Shown piece by piece: positions 40,529 through 46,877 of a stretch of DNA of 56,160 nt. The number at the start of each line of letters is the position of its first letter. Position 1 is the stretch's first letter. A program made the translations under genes and the position numbers. The notes beneath the pieces are model-generated. The model did not search any database. It had not been told where the DNA came from and worked only from the letters and a program-made list of their open reading frames with translations. The stretch covers positions 1-56,160 of the forward strand of contig JAKEIC010000295.1 of the NCBI GenBank assembly GCA_022614695.1. Direction: 5' to 3'. The stretch comes from Planctomycetales bacterium (GTDB taxonomy: Bacteria; Planctomycetota; JAKEIC01).

Positions 40529-40839
40529 GAGCTCCCCCCGAGGCGGCCATCCTCTGCCCGGTGCGAGCACTCGGCGCAGTACCACGGCCCCCGCGGCCCG
40601 TCGTAGCCCGCCGCCTCCGACGGCCGGATCCGCTGCCCACAACGGCCGGCGCACGGTCTTGGCCGGTCGGGGTCGCCGGGCGGTTCAAGGGCAAGGACAA
40701 GATCCTCTTCTGCGACTAGCAACCGTCGGCCAACCCTGACGCCGGCAAGTCTGCGGGTGTGGATCCACCGCGCAACCGTTCGTGCGGAAATCCGCAACCG
40801 ACGCCCGCACTCCTCTGTCGTCAAGTACGCTGGAGCCAT
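40525..40839 (-). CDS. Excisionase-like HTH protein with C-terminal zinc ribbon
   Basis: A 104-residue protein. The N-terminal half is a clear excisionase/AlpA-type domain: YLTTEECGRRLRISARTVAR, WIHTRRLAGVRVGRRLLVAE. The C-terminal half has Cys pairs (CAGRCGQRIRP and WYCAECSHR) for a zinc ribbon. It is the first gene of the operon with the primase-helicase, and its upstream region contains two 17-bp direct repeats that it may bind. It could be a replication initiator accessory or a transcription regulator. Confidence 0.7.
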   Translation of the reverse strand: MAPAYLTTEECGRRLRISARTVARWIHTRRLAGVRVGRRLLVAEEDLVLALEPPGDPDRPRPCAGRCGQRIRPSEAAGYDGPRGPWYCAECSHRAEDGRLGGSS

Positions 40840-40890
40840 CGCCCGTGAGAGTCGCGGACGAGCGCGCGCTCACGCGAGTTTCGCGGGGAG

Positions 40891-40927
40891 ATGCGGGAGG
40901 TTACGGGCGAATGCGGGAGGTTACGGG
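40891..40927. repeat. Two 17-bp direct repeats (iteron-like) upstream of the replication operon
   Basis: ATGCGGGAGGTTACGGG occurs at 40891-40907 and 40911-40927, a 20-base period or about two helical turns. The repeats lie 52 bases upstream of the excisionase-like/primase operon. A -10-like TAGGAT on the minus strand is at 40928-40933. Confidence 0.8.
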
Positions 40928-40930
40928 ATC

Positions 40931-42460
40931 CTATCGAGCAGGCTGCGTGGGCCGGGAGGGTGGAGCCCCCCCCAGAGCTTCCCAGCGCGCGCTACCTTCC
41001 TGGGCGGGCGTCTGCTTCGGCCGCTCCGCCTCGCGGACTCGCTTGAAGTCGTCTATGACCCACTCCACGCGAGCGGCGCAGAGGAACGGCTGGCCCTTCT
41101 TGCTGTGCTCACGCACGCATGCCGCTACCGGCTCGAAGGGATCGTCGGCGGGAGGGGACTTCGAGAGACGCCGGAGCTTCTCCTCAAGTTTCCGAGCACC
41201 CATGAAGTCGGGGCCAAGGACGGAGTTCAGGCGGTCGGCCGCCTCCCGATTCGACAGACGTGGGCCACCGTGTTCCGGGATCGTCTGTCCCGGTTGCGGA
41301 GTAGGTAACTCTGAGACTGCCAGCGGCTCACCTGCGGCAGGTGAAAAGGTCACGGCCACCTTCTCCCCACCCGCGCCCGCGGTGTCTGAGATGACGACCT
41401 CGAATGTCCAGGTTCCATCCGTATTCCTCGTCCCGTCTCCGGTTACCCAAGCACTCTGGCCATGCGTGCCGGTGAGGCCCGGGACGGGCTGGACTGCGTA
41501 GGAGCGAAGGGTGCAAACCTTCACCGATTGCGAGCCTTCGGGCACGGTGACCAAGCGCGAGTCCGAGAGGGGAGGGATCGTCCCGTCGTGTGGGTCTCCC
41601 GCGGGCCTTCCGGAAGTCCGGTCGTCTCTCGGCGCGGAGACGGCCTTGGCCCCGGCCTGGACGAAGAGGACCGAGACCCGGACTCCACCGGCGGGAGCGA
41701 AGTCGGAGATCCTGAGCGTCATGCTCCACGTCCCGTCACCGTTGCGCACCGGGTCGTCGTAGCTGACACCGTAGATGCCGCCGTGTGACCCGCCTGATGC
41801 CGTCGCCATCACCGTGGGGGGATCGGGGTAGATCCCGCCCGAGGTCACGGTTACGGAGCGCGAGCCGGCGGGAACCGTCACTACTTGCGCATCGGACTCC
41901 GCGACCCGAGGGGGCGGGCCGAGCAACTCACGGATCTCGGGAGGTATCTTCGCCTCGCGTCTCCCTGCCTCGCCCGGGGCCGGCCCTGTTCGAGGACCAC
42001 CAGGACCCGTGGCGCCAGCAGCCGACGCGACTACCACGCCCAGCGCCGCGCTGATCGCCTCGGCCAATTCCCGGAGGTGTGTGATTCGCTCTCCCGCCCT
42101 TCTGGCCTGCTCCTCATGCTTGCGGTGTGCCCCCGCGCCCTCCTGGCGAGCGCGCTGCTCGGCTGTCGCCTTCTCAATCTCGTACTCCCTGAGCCAGTAC
42201 CGAACGCGCCCAAGTTCACGGGCCACCTCAGTTCGCTCAGTCGGGGACAGCACCTCCTCGCGGCGGTCTTCAAGCTCTCGCAGACGGCGGACTATCGCCT
42301 TGGTGCTCGGCGCCTGGGTAGCTGGGCCCGGACTGCTGTACCCATCCGGGACCAGGATCGCGTCCAGGTCCGCTTCGCGCTGCGCGTCCTCCAGAGCCTT
42401 CGCACGATGCGCGTCGAGTGCCGGTTGACCGTCGCTCGGAAGCTCGGTAGGGTCGGGCAT
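40931..42460 (-). CDS. Two-repeat beta-domain protein of the element
   Basis: A 509-residue protein of unknown family. Residues 1-150 are charged helices, partly coiled coil (AIVRRLRELEDRREEVLSPT, EKATAEQRARQEGAGAHRKH), with one weakly hydrophobic stretch (AISAALGVVVASAAGATG). Two homologous beta domains follow: VVTVPAGSRSVTVTSGGIYP ... NGDGTWSMTLRISDFAPAGG and LVTVPEGSQSVKVCTLRSYA ... NTDGTWTFEVVISDTAGAGG, each with a GTW-type strand. The C-terminus is helical. Neither an enzyme nor a phage structural protein is recognisable. ATG 42460 has GAGGG upstream and a leader hairpin just before it. Confidence 0.55.
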   Translation of the reverse strand: MPDPTELPSDGQPALDAHRAKALEDAQREADLDAILVPDGYSSPGPATQAPSTKAIVRRLRELEDRREEVLSPTERTEVARELGRVRYWLREYEIEKATAEQRARQEGAGAHRKHEEQARRAGERITHLRELAEAISAALGVVVASAAGATGPGGPRTGPAPGEAGRREAKIPPEIRELLGPPPRVAESDAQVVTVPAGSRSVTVTSGGIYPDPPTVMATASGGSHGGIYGVSYDDPVRNGDGTWSMTLRISDFAPAGGVRVSVLFVQAGAKAVSAPRDDRTSGRPAGDPHDGTIPPLSDSRLVTVPEGSQSVKVCTLRSYAVQPVPGLTGTHGQSAWVTGDGTRNTDGTWTFEVVISDTAGAGGEKVAVTFSPAAGEPLAVSELPTPQPGQTIPEHGGPRLSNREAADRLNSVLGPDFMGARKLEEKLRRLSKSPPADDPFEPVAACVREHSKKGQPFLCAARVEWVIDDFKRVREAERPKQTPAQEGSARWEALGGAPPSRPTQPAR

Positions 42461-42472
42461 GTCGTTTCCCTC

Positions 42473-42511
42473 GCGCCCGCGGGATAACCTCGCCAAAGGT
42501 CCCGCGGGCGC
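42473..42511. repeat. 11-bp perfect inverted repeat in the divergent control region
   Basis: GCGCCCGCGGG, 17 bases, CCCGCGGGCGC. On the minus strand the hairpin ends right before the ribosome binding site of the 42460 gene. On the plus strand it is followed by CTTTCTTTT and could act as a terminator. Confidence 0.7.
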
Positions 42512-42591
42512 CTTTCTTTTCCACATCCCAGGGACTCAGGTCAAGGGAAACAACTCGGATCGCCACGCGCCTGGAGGGGCCGGAGGCAACC

Positions 42592-42628
42592 CCCCCGTCC
42601 CCCCCACGCCAATCGTGGTGGACGGGGG
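42592..42628. repeat. Strong two-part hairpin in the divergent control region
   Basis: CCCCCGTCC pairs with GGACGGGGG (9 bp), and inside it CCACG pairs with CGTGG around a 5-base loop. It belongs to a 503-base gene-free stretch (42461-42963) that also holds the inverted repeat at 42473 and the large structure at 42824. I see no coding region in that stretch. Confidence 0.65.
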
Positions 42629-42823
42629 CGTGCGTGCGCCGGGCTGGGGCACGTCGTCGGCCTGAGCCGAGAGCTGCGCGTGCCTGGGCGCCAGGATGCG
42701 GAAGGGCGGAGGGCGAGTCAAGGGAATCCGGTCCATCACCCCTCGGTAAGACCCGCTGGGCCAAGCAGGGCTCGGGAGTAGCTGGCTCCGGTTGTAGGCG
42801 GCGGGGGTCCGGGGTAACGTAGC

Positions 42824-42957
42824 CCTCGGCCTGGGAGGGCTTGGTACCGGGGAGGAGCTTCGCTCCACCCGGCCAACGGTTCGGAGCGTCCGCGCTGACG
42901 CTGGGCTTCGGCCCGGCGTCGGCGGTTGCGGGCGCTCCGAGCCCTCCCAGGCCGGGG
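42824..42957 (+). ncRNA. Candidate structured RNA: three-way junction upstream of the methyltransferase gene
   Basis: Pairing read directly from sequence: P1, an 18-bp closing stem (42824-42841 with 42940-42957, one G-T pair). P2, TTGG/CCAA plus CCGGG/CCCGG with a GGAG/CTCC hairpin (42841-42876). P3-P4, an 11-bp stem (42882-42892 with 42929-42939) running into a 14-bp stem (42893-42906 with 42911-42924) capped by a C(TTCG)G tetraloop, with a 4-base GTTG bulge. Almost every base is paired. The structure ends 6 bases before ATG 42964 and takes up the only purine-rich ribosome-binding candidate. It may be a cis-regulatory leader, a separate RNA, or a DNA-level origin structure. Confidence 0.6.
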
Positions 42958-42963
42958 TTTCCA

Positions 42964-44703
42964 ATGCCGTCGGCGTCGGGCTCTTATCCGAGACGCGCAG
43001 CGCGGAGCCGGCTGCGCAGGCGGTCCGTTTCCGCGTCTGCCGCGAGCCGACCGGCCGAGGCGGAGAACGTCCTCTACTACGGCGACAACCTAGACATCAT
43101 CCGCCGTTATGTGAAGGACGAGACGGTGGACCTCGTGTACCTCGATCCGCCCTTCAACTCGAACCAGGACTACAACGTCCTCTTCGCCGAGCAACCTGGG
43201 AAGCGGTCGGCCGCTCAGATCCGCGCCTTCGAGGACACCTGGACCTGGGATGTAGGGGCTGAGGCGGCGTACGTCGAGGTCGTCGAGGGTGGGGGAAAGG
43301 TGGCGGACGCCCTCCGAGCGTTCCGCACCTTCCTCGGCGAGAGCGACATGATGGCGTACCTCGCGATGATGGCTCCTCGGCTCGTTGAGTTGCGCCATGT
43401 TCTCAAGCCGACGGGCTCGATCTACCTCCACTGCGACCCGACGGCCAGCCACTACCTCAAGATGCTCTTGGACGGCATCTTCGATCCCCGCCGATTCAGG
43501 AGCGAGATCGTCTGGAAGCGAAGCAGCGCGCACAGCGACACGAAGCAGGGGCGCCGTCAGCACGGGAGGATCCATGACATCCTGTTCTTCTACACGAGGG
43601 GTGATTCCTGGGGGTGGACTCCCGTGTACACGCCCTACGACCCGGAGTACGTGGAGCAGTTCTACCGCCACGTCGAGGAGGGGACCGGAAGGCGGTACCG
43701 GCTCGGGGACCTCACGGGGCCAGGGGGGGCTGCGAAGGGAAACCCGCGGTACGAGGTCATGGGCGTCACTCGCTACTGGAGGTACACCGAGCAGAAGATG
43801 CGCGAGTTGATTCGCCTGGGGCGGGTCGTGCAGACCCGGCCGGGCACAGTCCCTCAATACAAGCGATACCTCGACGAGATGCCCGGCGTCCCCTTGCAGG
43901 ACGTGTGGACCGACTTGAAGCCGATCGGAGCGCAAGCCGCGGAGCGCCTGGGCTACCCCACCCAGAAGCCCGAGTCGCTCCTGGAGAGGATCGTTCGGGC
44001 GGGTAGCGAGGAAGGCGCCACCGTGCTCGATCCCTTCTGTGGCTGCGGGACAGCCATCGCGGTCGCGCAGCGCCTCGGCCGCCGCTGGGTTGGGGTAGAC
44101 ATCACCCACCTTGCCGTCGGGCTCATCAAGCACCGACTCCAGGACGCGCATGGGCTCGTAGCGGGGAAGGACTACCAGGTGGTCGGCGAGCCCGCGGATC
44201 TCGCTGGCGCGGCGAGGCTCGCCGGGGAGGATCCGTACCAGTTTCAGTGTTGGTCCCTCGGGCTCGTCGGCGCAAGGTCGGCAGACATAAAGAAGGGAGC
44301 GGACCGGGGAGTGGACGGCCGACTCTACTTCCACGACGAGAAAGGCAGCGCCAAGACGAAGGAGATCGTCTTCTCGGTGAAGGGGGGGCACACGGGGGCC
44401 GGGGACGTGAGGGACCTTCGCGGGGTCGTCGAGAGAGAAGGGGCCGCGATCGGAGTCCTCATCTCGCTCCAGGAGCCGACGGCACCGATGCGCGCAGAGG
44501 CCGCGAAGGCCGGATTCTACGAGTCGCCGACGTACCGGAAGAAGTACCCGAGGCTGCAACCTCTCTCGATCGCGAACCTCCTCGACGGAAGGAGGATCGA
44601 GTATCCCCCGTCCCGATACGTGGACGTGCCGATGCACAAGCCGGCGCCGCGAGCGACCATGGCGGAGACACGCCCGCTCCCGTTCGGGAAGGAGGAGGAG
44701 TGA
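42964..44703 (+). CDS. Site-specific DNA methyltransferase fused to Mrr-like nuclease domain
   Basis: A 579-residue fusion. The beta-type amino-methyltransferase part has ENVLYYGDNLDIIRRYV, the catalytic DPPF (61-64) in LVYLDPPFNSNQDYNVLF, a target-recognition middle and the AdoMet-binding ATVLDPFCGCGTAIAVAQRL. The last 150 residues match the Mrr/PD-(D/E)XK type: KGADRGVDGRLYFHDE, IVFSVKGGHTGAGDVRDLRG, GAAIGVLISLQEPTAPMRAE. A single protein may thus modify and cut DNA. ATG 42964 is the only canonical start after the hairpin and gives about 33 extra basic residues before the family's usual start. Confidence 0.88.
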   Translation: MPSASGSYPRRAARSRLRRRSVSASAASRPAEAENVLYYGDNLDIIRRYVKDETVDLVYLDPPFNSNQDYNVLFAEQPGKRSAAQIRAFEDTWTWDVGAEAAYVEVVEGGGKVADALRAFRTFLGESDMMAYLAMMAPRLVELRHVLKPTGSIYLHCDPTASHYLKMLLDGIFDPRRFRSEIVWKRSSAHSDTKQGRRQHGRIHDILFFYTRGDSWGWTPVYTPYDPEYVEQFYRHVEEGTGRRYRLGDLTGPGGAAKGNPRYEVMGVTRYWRYTEQKMRELIRLGRVVQTRPGTVPQYKRYLDEMPGVPLQDVWTDLKPIGAQAAERLGYPTQKPESLLERIVRAGSEEGATVLDPFCGCGTAIAVAQRLGRRWVGVDITHLAVGLIKHRLQDAHGLVAGKDYQVVGEPADLAGAARLAGEDPYQFQCWSLGLVGARSADIKKGADRGVDGRLYFHDEKGSAKTKEIVFSVKGGHTGAGDVRDLRGVVEREGAAIGVLISLQEPTAPMRAEAAKAGFYESPTYRKKYPRLQPLSIANLLDGRRIEYPPSRYVDVPMHKPAPRATMAETRPLPFGKEEE

Positions 44704-44795
44704 GCCGCGAAGGGAAGACGTCCGATGTGTAGCGTGGAGGGCCGCCTCTCCGACACGGCCCATGAGATTCTCCCGAAAGGTGCCTAGCTGGCGCT

Positions 44796-45003
44796 CCCCC
44801 TATGCTAGAACACGCTCCGCCCGCGCGGAAGCGCGGGACGAGACAATGCTAGACCTGAGTCGCACGCCGGGCTCCGTGGGCGGCCGAAAGGCCGGGCGGG
44901 GCGGCCATGTCATCTCCTCCGGGCCCCCGCGTCTAGCGGGACAACCCGGCTCGGCCGTTCCCGTTCTTCCGACCCGCGTCCCGGCGGGCGGCTCTTTTAC
45001 TCG
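44796..45003 (+). other. Highly structured non-coding stretch between methyltransferase and LRAT genes
   Basis: The gene-free stretch 44704-45117 contains a cluster of perfect hairpins: CCCGCGC-GGAA-GCGCGGG (44820-44837), CGGCC-GAAA-GGCCG (44881-44894), and CCCGC-GTCTA-GCGGG (44926-44940) nested in CCGGG/CCCGG (44919-44949). A further GC stem precedes CTCTTTT near 44990. ATGCTAGA is repeated at 44802 and 44846, flanking the first hairpin. It may be a small RNA gene of about 200 bases ending in a weak terminator. The open frame across it has no coding character. Confidence 0.4.
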
Positions 45004-45117
45004 TTCCACCGAGTCGGCCCTCCGGGCCCTGATCCGCCAGTAGCGGGCGCGGAGAAGACAGGAGCCGCCGCAGACGTCTGGCTGAGGAACCCGCCTTCCT
45101 GTACCCTCAGGCGAGCC

Positions 45118-45678
45118 ATGACGGCCGGTCCGGAGTCGCCCACCTCCTCAAGCACCAAGGACCCGCTGCCCGAGACCGCGGTGGTCGCCCCCGGGGACAT
45201 GATCGCCGTGCCGGCATGGGTTCCAGGCGTGGAGCATGTCGGCACCTACGTTCCCGACGGGCCCGAAGGGGAGAACGTGGTGCACAACACGAAGCACGGC
45301 CCGAGGCGCGTAATATGGGAGACCTGGGAGCGGTTCTCTGGAGGGGGCCCCGTGCGCATCGTCCGGGCCGCCCCACCGCAGGAGCGCCCGGCGATCATGG
45401 CACGCGCCCTTACCCAAGTCGGCCAGCCCTACCGGCTGTTCCGCAACAACTGCGAGCACACGGCCTGGTACGCCCAGACCGGTGTTCGCCAGAGCCCCCA
45501 ACTCCAGCGCGCCGGGCAAGCGGTCGCCGCGTTCGCTCTGGCCGTCGTGGAGTCGCTCGCGAGAGGTGTCGCCGAGGCAGCGAAGCCGCACCCCTGCTTC
45601 GCAGTGACCGGGAGAGGGCTGCCGTGCAAGCGCATCGCCGGGCCCTTCGAGTCGCACTGCTGGCAGCACCGCCGGTAG
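45118..45678 (+). CDS. LRAT-domain protein (NlpC/P60-superfamily acyltransferase-like)
   Basis: A 186-residue protein. The LRAT fold is visible: APGDMIAVPAWVPGVEHVGT with the conserved His, VVHNTKHGPRRVIWETWERF, and RLFRNNCEHTAWYAQTG, whose NCEH motif provides the nucleophilic Cys. LRAT-like enzymes move acyl groups or cleave lipid or peptide bonds; in mobile elements they may act on the envelope. A hydrophobic helix (GQAVAAFALAVVESLARGVA) could attach to membrane, and the C-terminal Cys/His (CFAVTGRGLPCKRIAGP, HCWQH) may bind metal. No Shine-Dalgarno is obvious. Confidence 0.7.
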   Translation: MTAGPESPTSSSTKDPLPETAVVAPGDMIAVPAWVPGVEHVGTYVPDGPEGENVVHNTKHGPRRVIWETWERFSGGGPVRIVRAAPPQERPAIMARALTQVGQPYRLFRNNCEHTAWYAQTGVRQSPQLQRAGQAVAAFALAVVESLARGVAEAAKPHPCFAVTGRGLPCKRIAGPFESHCWQHRR

Positions 45679-45869
45679 CGGTCGAGGATCGCTGCGATCG
45701 AGTACGGGAGGCGCGCGCGCGAATGCGTGGAGCGTGTCTCGCGCCGACAGACCTGACGGGTCCGAGCACCAGCGTCCCACCGCGAGCCGTCCCAGTCTCT
45801 CCGTTCTACCGTCGCGCGAGGAGCTTCCGTCGCCCCTTAGCCACGGCCTGCGATGAAGAGAGGCCACCT

Positions 45870-45900
45870 GGGGCTCCCCTTGAGGAATGCAAGGAGCCCC
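45870..45900. repeat. Hairpin in the 279-base spacer before the HTH gene near attR
   Basis: GGGGCT pairs with AGCCCC and CCTT with AAGG, with a 2-base bulge. It is followed by less GC-rich DNA (45905-45950) that probably holds the promoter of the 45958 gene. Nothing else is recognisable in 45679-45957. Confidence 0.5.
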
Positions 45901-45957
45901 CTGGAAACTACGGGAAATCCATCGTTTTCAGCCATGATCCTGATAAGCTTCTTGCAC

Positions 45958-46344
45958 ATGCCACGCGCCACCGAGAGCGTCGCGCGCCCTCGCCGGGAGC
46001 GGGCCTTCCCCCTGTTCCTCGCGGGCCGCACCGATGCCGAGGTCGCGGCCGACGTCGGGGTGAACCCTGCGACCGCCTGGCGGTGGCGGAAGCGCCCTGA
46101 GGTCCAGAGCGAACTACATAGACGCTGGCTGGACGCGGCAGAGTTCGCCGTGCTGGGCGACCCCTCCGGGCGCTTCCGCTTCCCGCGGACGCCGCTCAGG
46201 TACGCGCGCAGGTTGCTGGCGCTGGCCGTGGACACACTCTCCGGGACGAGAGATCCGTGGCGGCGGCAGTCCGCGAGACTCGCCGCGATGGATCTCGTGG
46301 GCTGGGGCCTCATCCGAGAGAGAGTGAGCGCGCATAGACAGTAG
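45958..46344 (+). CDS. HTH protein near attR (homeodomain-like, terminase-small-like)
   Basis: A 128-residue protein. Residues 10-55 form a homeodomain-like helix-turn-helix: RRERAFPLFLAGRTDAEVAA, DVGVNPATAWRWRKRPEVQS. This pattern is shared by phage small-terminase and transposase N-terminal domains. The rest is helical (RFPRTPLRYARRLLALAVDT). It could recognise element DNA ends. ATG 45958 was chosen because the HTH begins soon after it; upstream in-frame ATGs exist at 45853 and 45934. A -10-like GATAAG lies 11 bases before it. Confidence 0.55.
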   Translation: MPRATESVARPRRERAFPLFLAGRTDAEVAADVGVNPATAWRWRKRPEVQSELHRRWLDAAEFAVLGDPSGRFRFPRTPLRYARRLLALAVDTLSGTRDPWRRQSARLAAMDLVGWGLIRERVSAHRQ

Positions 46345-46437
46345 GGGATTTCGAGCCGCGGGCGGGTGTTGCCCGATCGAGGCTCGCCGGATCGCGCCTG
46401 ACTCGCCACCGGAGCGTGGTAGGGGGGCGCTGCCCGC

Positions 46438-46454
46438 GCTACGTCCGTTGCTAC
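46438..46454 (+). repeat. Candidate integrase arm-site (right)
   Basis: GCTACGTCCGTTGCTAC, 15 of 17 identical to 33145-33161 and in the same orientation, 141 bases inside attR. The last 208 bases of the element (46345-46552) hold no other recognisable feature. Confidence 0.5.
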
Positions 46455-46552
46455 GTTCGCGTGTAGCTACAAGCGATCCTGTCGGATTCCGTTCGCTCCC
46501 GTGCGCGCGCGTCCTCCGCGCCGCAACACTCGGCCTCGCAATCGGTTCGCTG

Positions 46553-46638
46553 CGGGCGGGAGGGGATTCGAACCCCCACGACCCCTGCGGGCCACAGGAT
46601 TTTAAATCCCGCGCGTCTGCCGGTTCCGCCACCCGCCC
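46553..46638 (-). tRNA. tRNA-Leu(UAA), reconstituted by the element
   Basis: On the minus strand: acceptor GGGCGGG with CCCGCCC, D-arm GCG/CGC, anticodon arm CGGGA-TTTAAAA-TCCTG with anticodon TAA, a long variable arm and T-arm GGGGG-TTCGAAT-CCCCT. All stems pair. The 5' half up to the anticodon arm is host-derived; the 3' half comes from the element. The discriminator base is G, whereas the displaced host 3' half has the A expected for tRNA-Leu. CCA is not encoded. Confidence 0.93.
46595..46613. repeat. attR: 19-bp core direct repeat
   Basis: CAGGATTTTAAATCCCGCG, identical to attL at 33072-33090, within the anticodon arm of the tRNA-Leu gene. Confidence 0.9.
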
Positions 46639-46657
46639 AGCCGCGCCGCCCGGCGCG

Positions 46658-46750
46658 CTACTTCCGGTTCTGGAATCGGAGCCTCTTCCGGAGCTTCCGG
46701 TGCTTGTGCTTGTTCATCTTCTTCCGGCGCTTCTTGATCAGGCTTCCCAT
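46658..46750 (-). CDS. bS22-like / AURKAIP1-COX24-domain small ribosomal protein (30 aa)
   Basis: A 30-codon gene. The product reads MGSLIKKRRKKMNKHKHRKL and ends RFQNRK; about half of its residues are Lys or Arg. This matches the short bacterial ribosomal proteins of the bS22 type, related to mitochondrial mS38 (AURKAIP1/COX24 domain). They start MGS-hydrophobic-IKKRRKK and sit at the base of the small-subunit platform. AAAGGAGGT, a perfect anti-16S match, ends 3 bases before the ATG. The gene lies between tRNA-Leu and tRNA-Gly. Confidence 0.8.
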   Translation of the reverse strand: MGSLIKKRRKKMNKHKHRKLRKRLRFQNRK

Positions 46751-46777
46751 GGACCTCCTTTCGCTGTGTGGACCGGG

Positions 46778-46848
46778 AGCGGGTGATGGGAATCGAACCC
46801 ACGTACCCAGCTTGGAAGGCTGGGACTCTACCATTGAGCTACACCCGC
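46778..46848 (-). tRNA. tRNA-Gly(UCC)
   Basis: On the minus strand: acceptor GCGGGTG pairs with CACCCGC. The D-arm contains GCTCAATGGTAGAG, the anticodon arm is CCAGC-CTTCCAA-GCTGG (anticodon TCC) and the T-arm holds GGTTCGATTCC. The discriminator is T, usual for glycine. CCA is not encoded. Confidence 0.95.
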
Positions 46849-46860
46849 GGCGGGGGGGAG

Positions 46861-46866
46861 TATAAC
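46861..46866 (+). promoter_or_regulatory. -10 hexamer TATAAC of the 46878 gene
   Basis: TATAAC ends 11 bases before the TTG start at 46878, immediately beyond the tRNA-Gly 5' end. The tRNA and this gene diverge from here. Confidence 0.45.
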
Positions 46867-46877
46867 CTGTCCGCCCC

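Larger units (their letters stand above)
33072..46613. mobile_element. 13.5-kb integrative element in tRNA-Leu(UAA)
   Basis: It is bounded by the 19-bp att repeat. The integrase lies next to attL, as is usual, and a related 17-bp sequence lies inside each end. Gene content: integrase, repressor-like HTH, DUF2283-like and several orphan proteins, two excisionase-like HTH proteins, primase-helicase, a long two-domain orphan, methyltransferase-nuclease fusion, LRAT-like protein and an HTH protein near attR. Start signals inside it rely more on Shine-Dalgarno sequences than the host genes do. I saw no structural phage, large-terminase or conjugation genes, so it could be a phage satellite or a mobilizable element with a restriction-like cargo. 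Confidence 0.85.

Noticed and set aside
42841-42963. TTG start extending the methyltransferase by 41 residues
   Set aside because: The extension would be translated from the strongly paired structure and has no family support. ATG 42964 follows the structure directly.
44762-45043. 93-codon open frame between methyltransferase and LRAT genes
   Set aside because: No Shine-Dalgarno or promoter at its start, composition typical of a shadow frame, and the region is dominated by perfect hairpins.
33072-46613. Complete prophage
   Set aside because: No capsid, portal, large terminase, tail or lysis genes could be recognised in 13.5 kb. Only a small-terminase-like HTH protein near attR hints at phage links.
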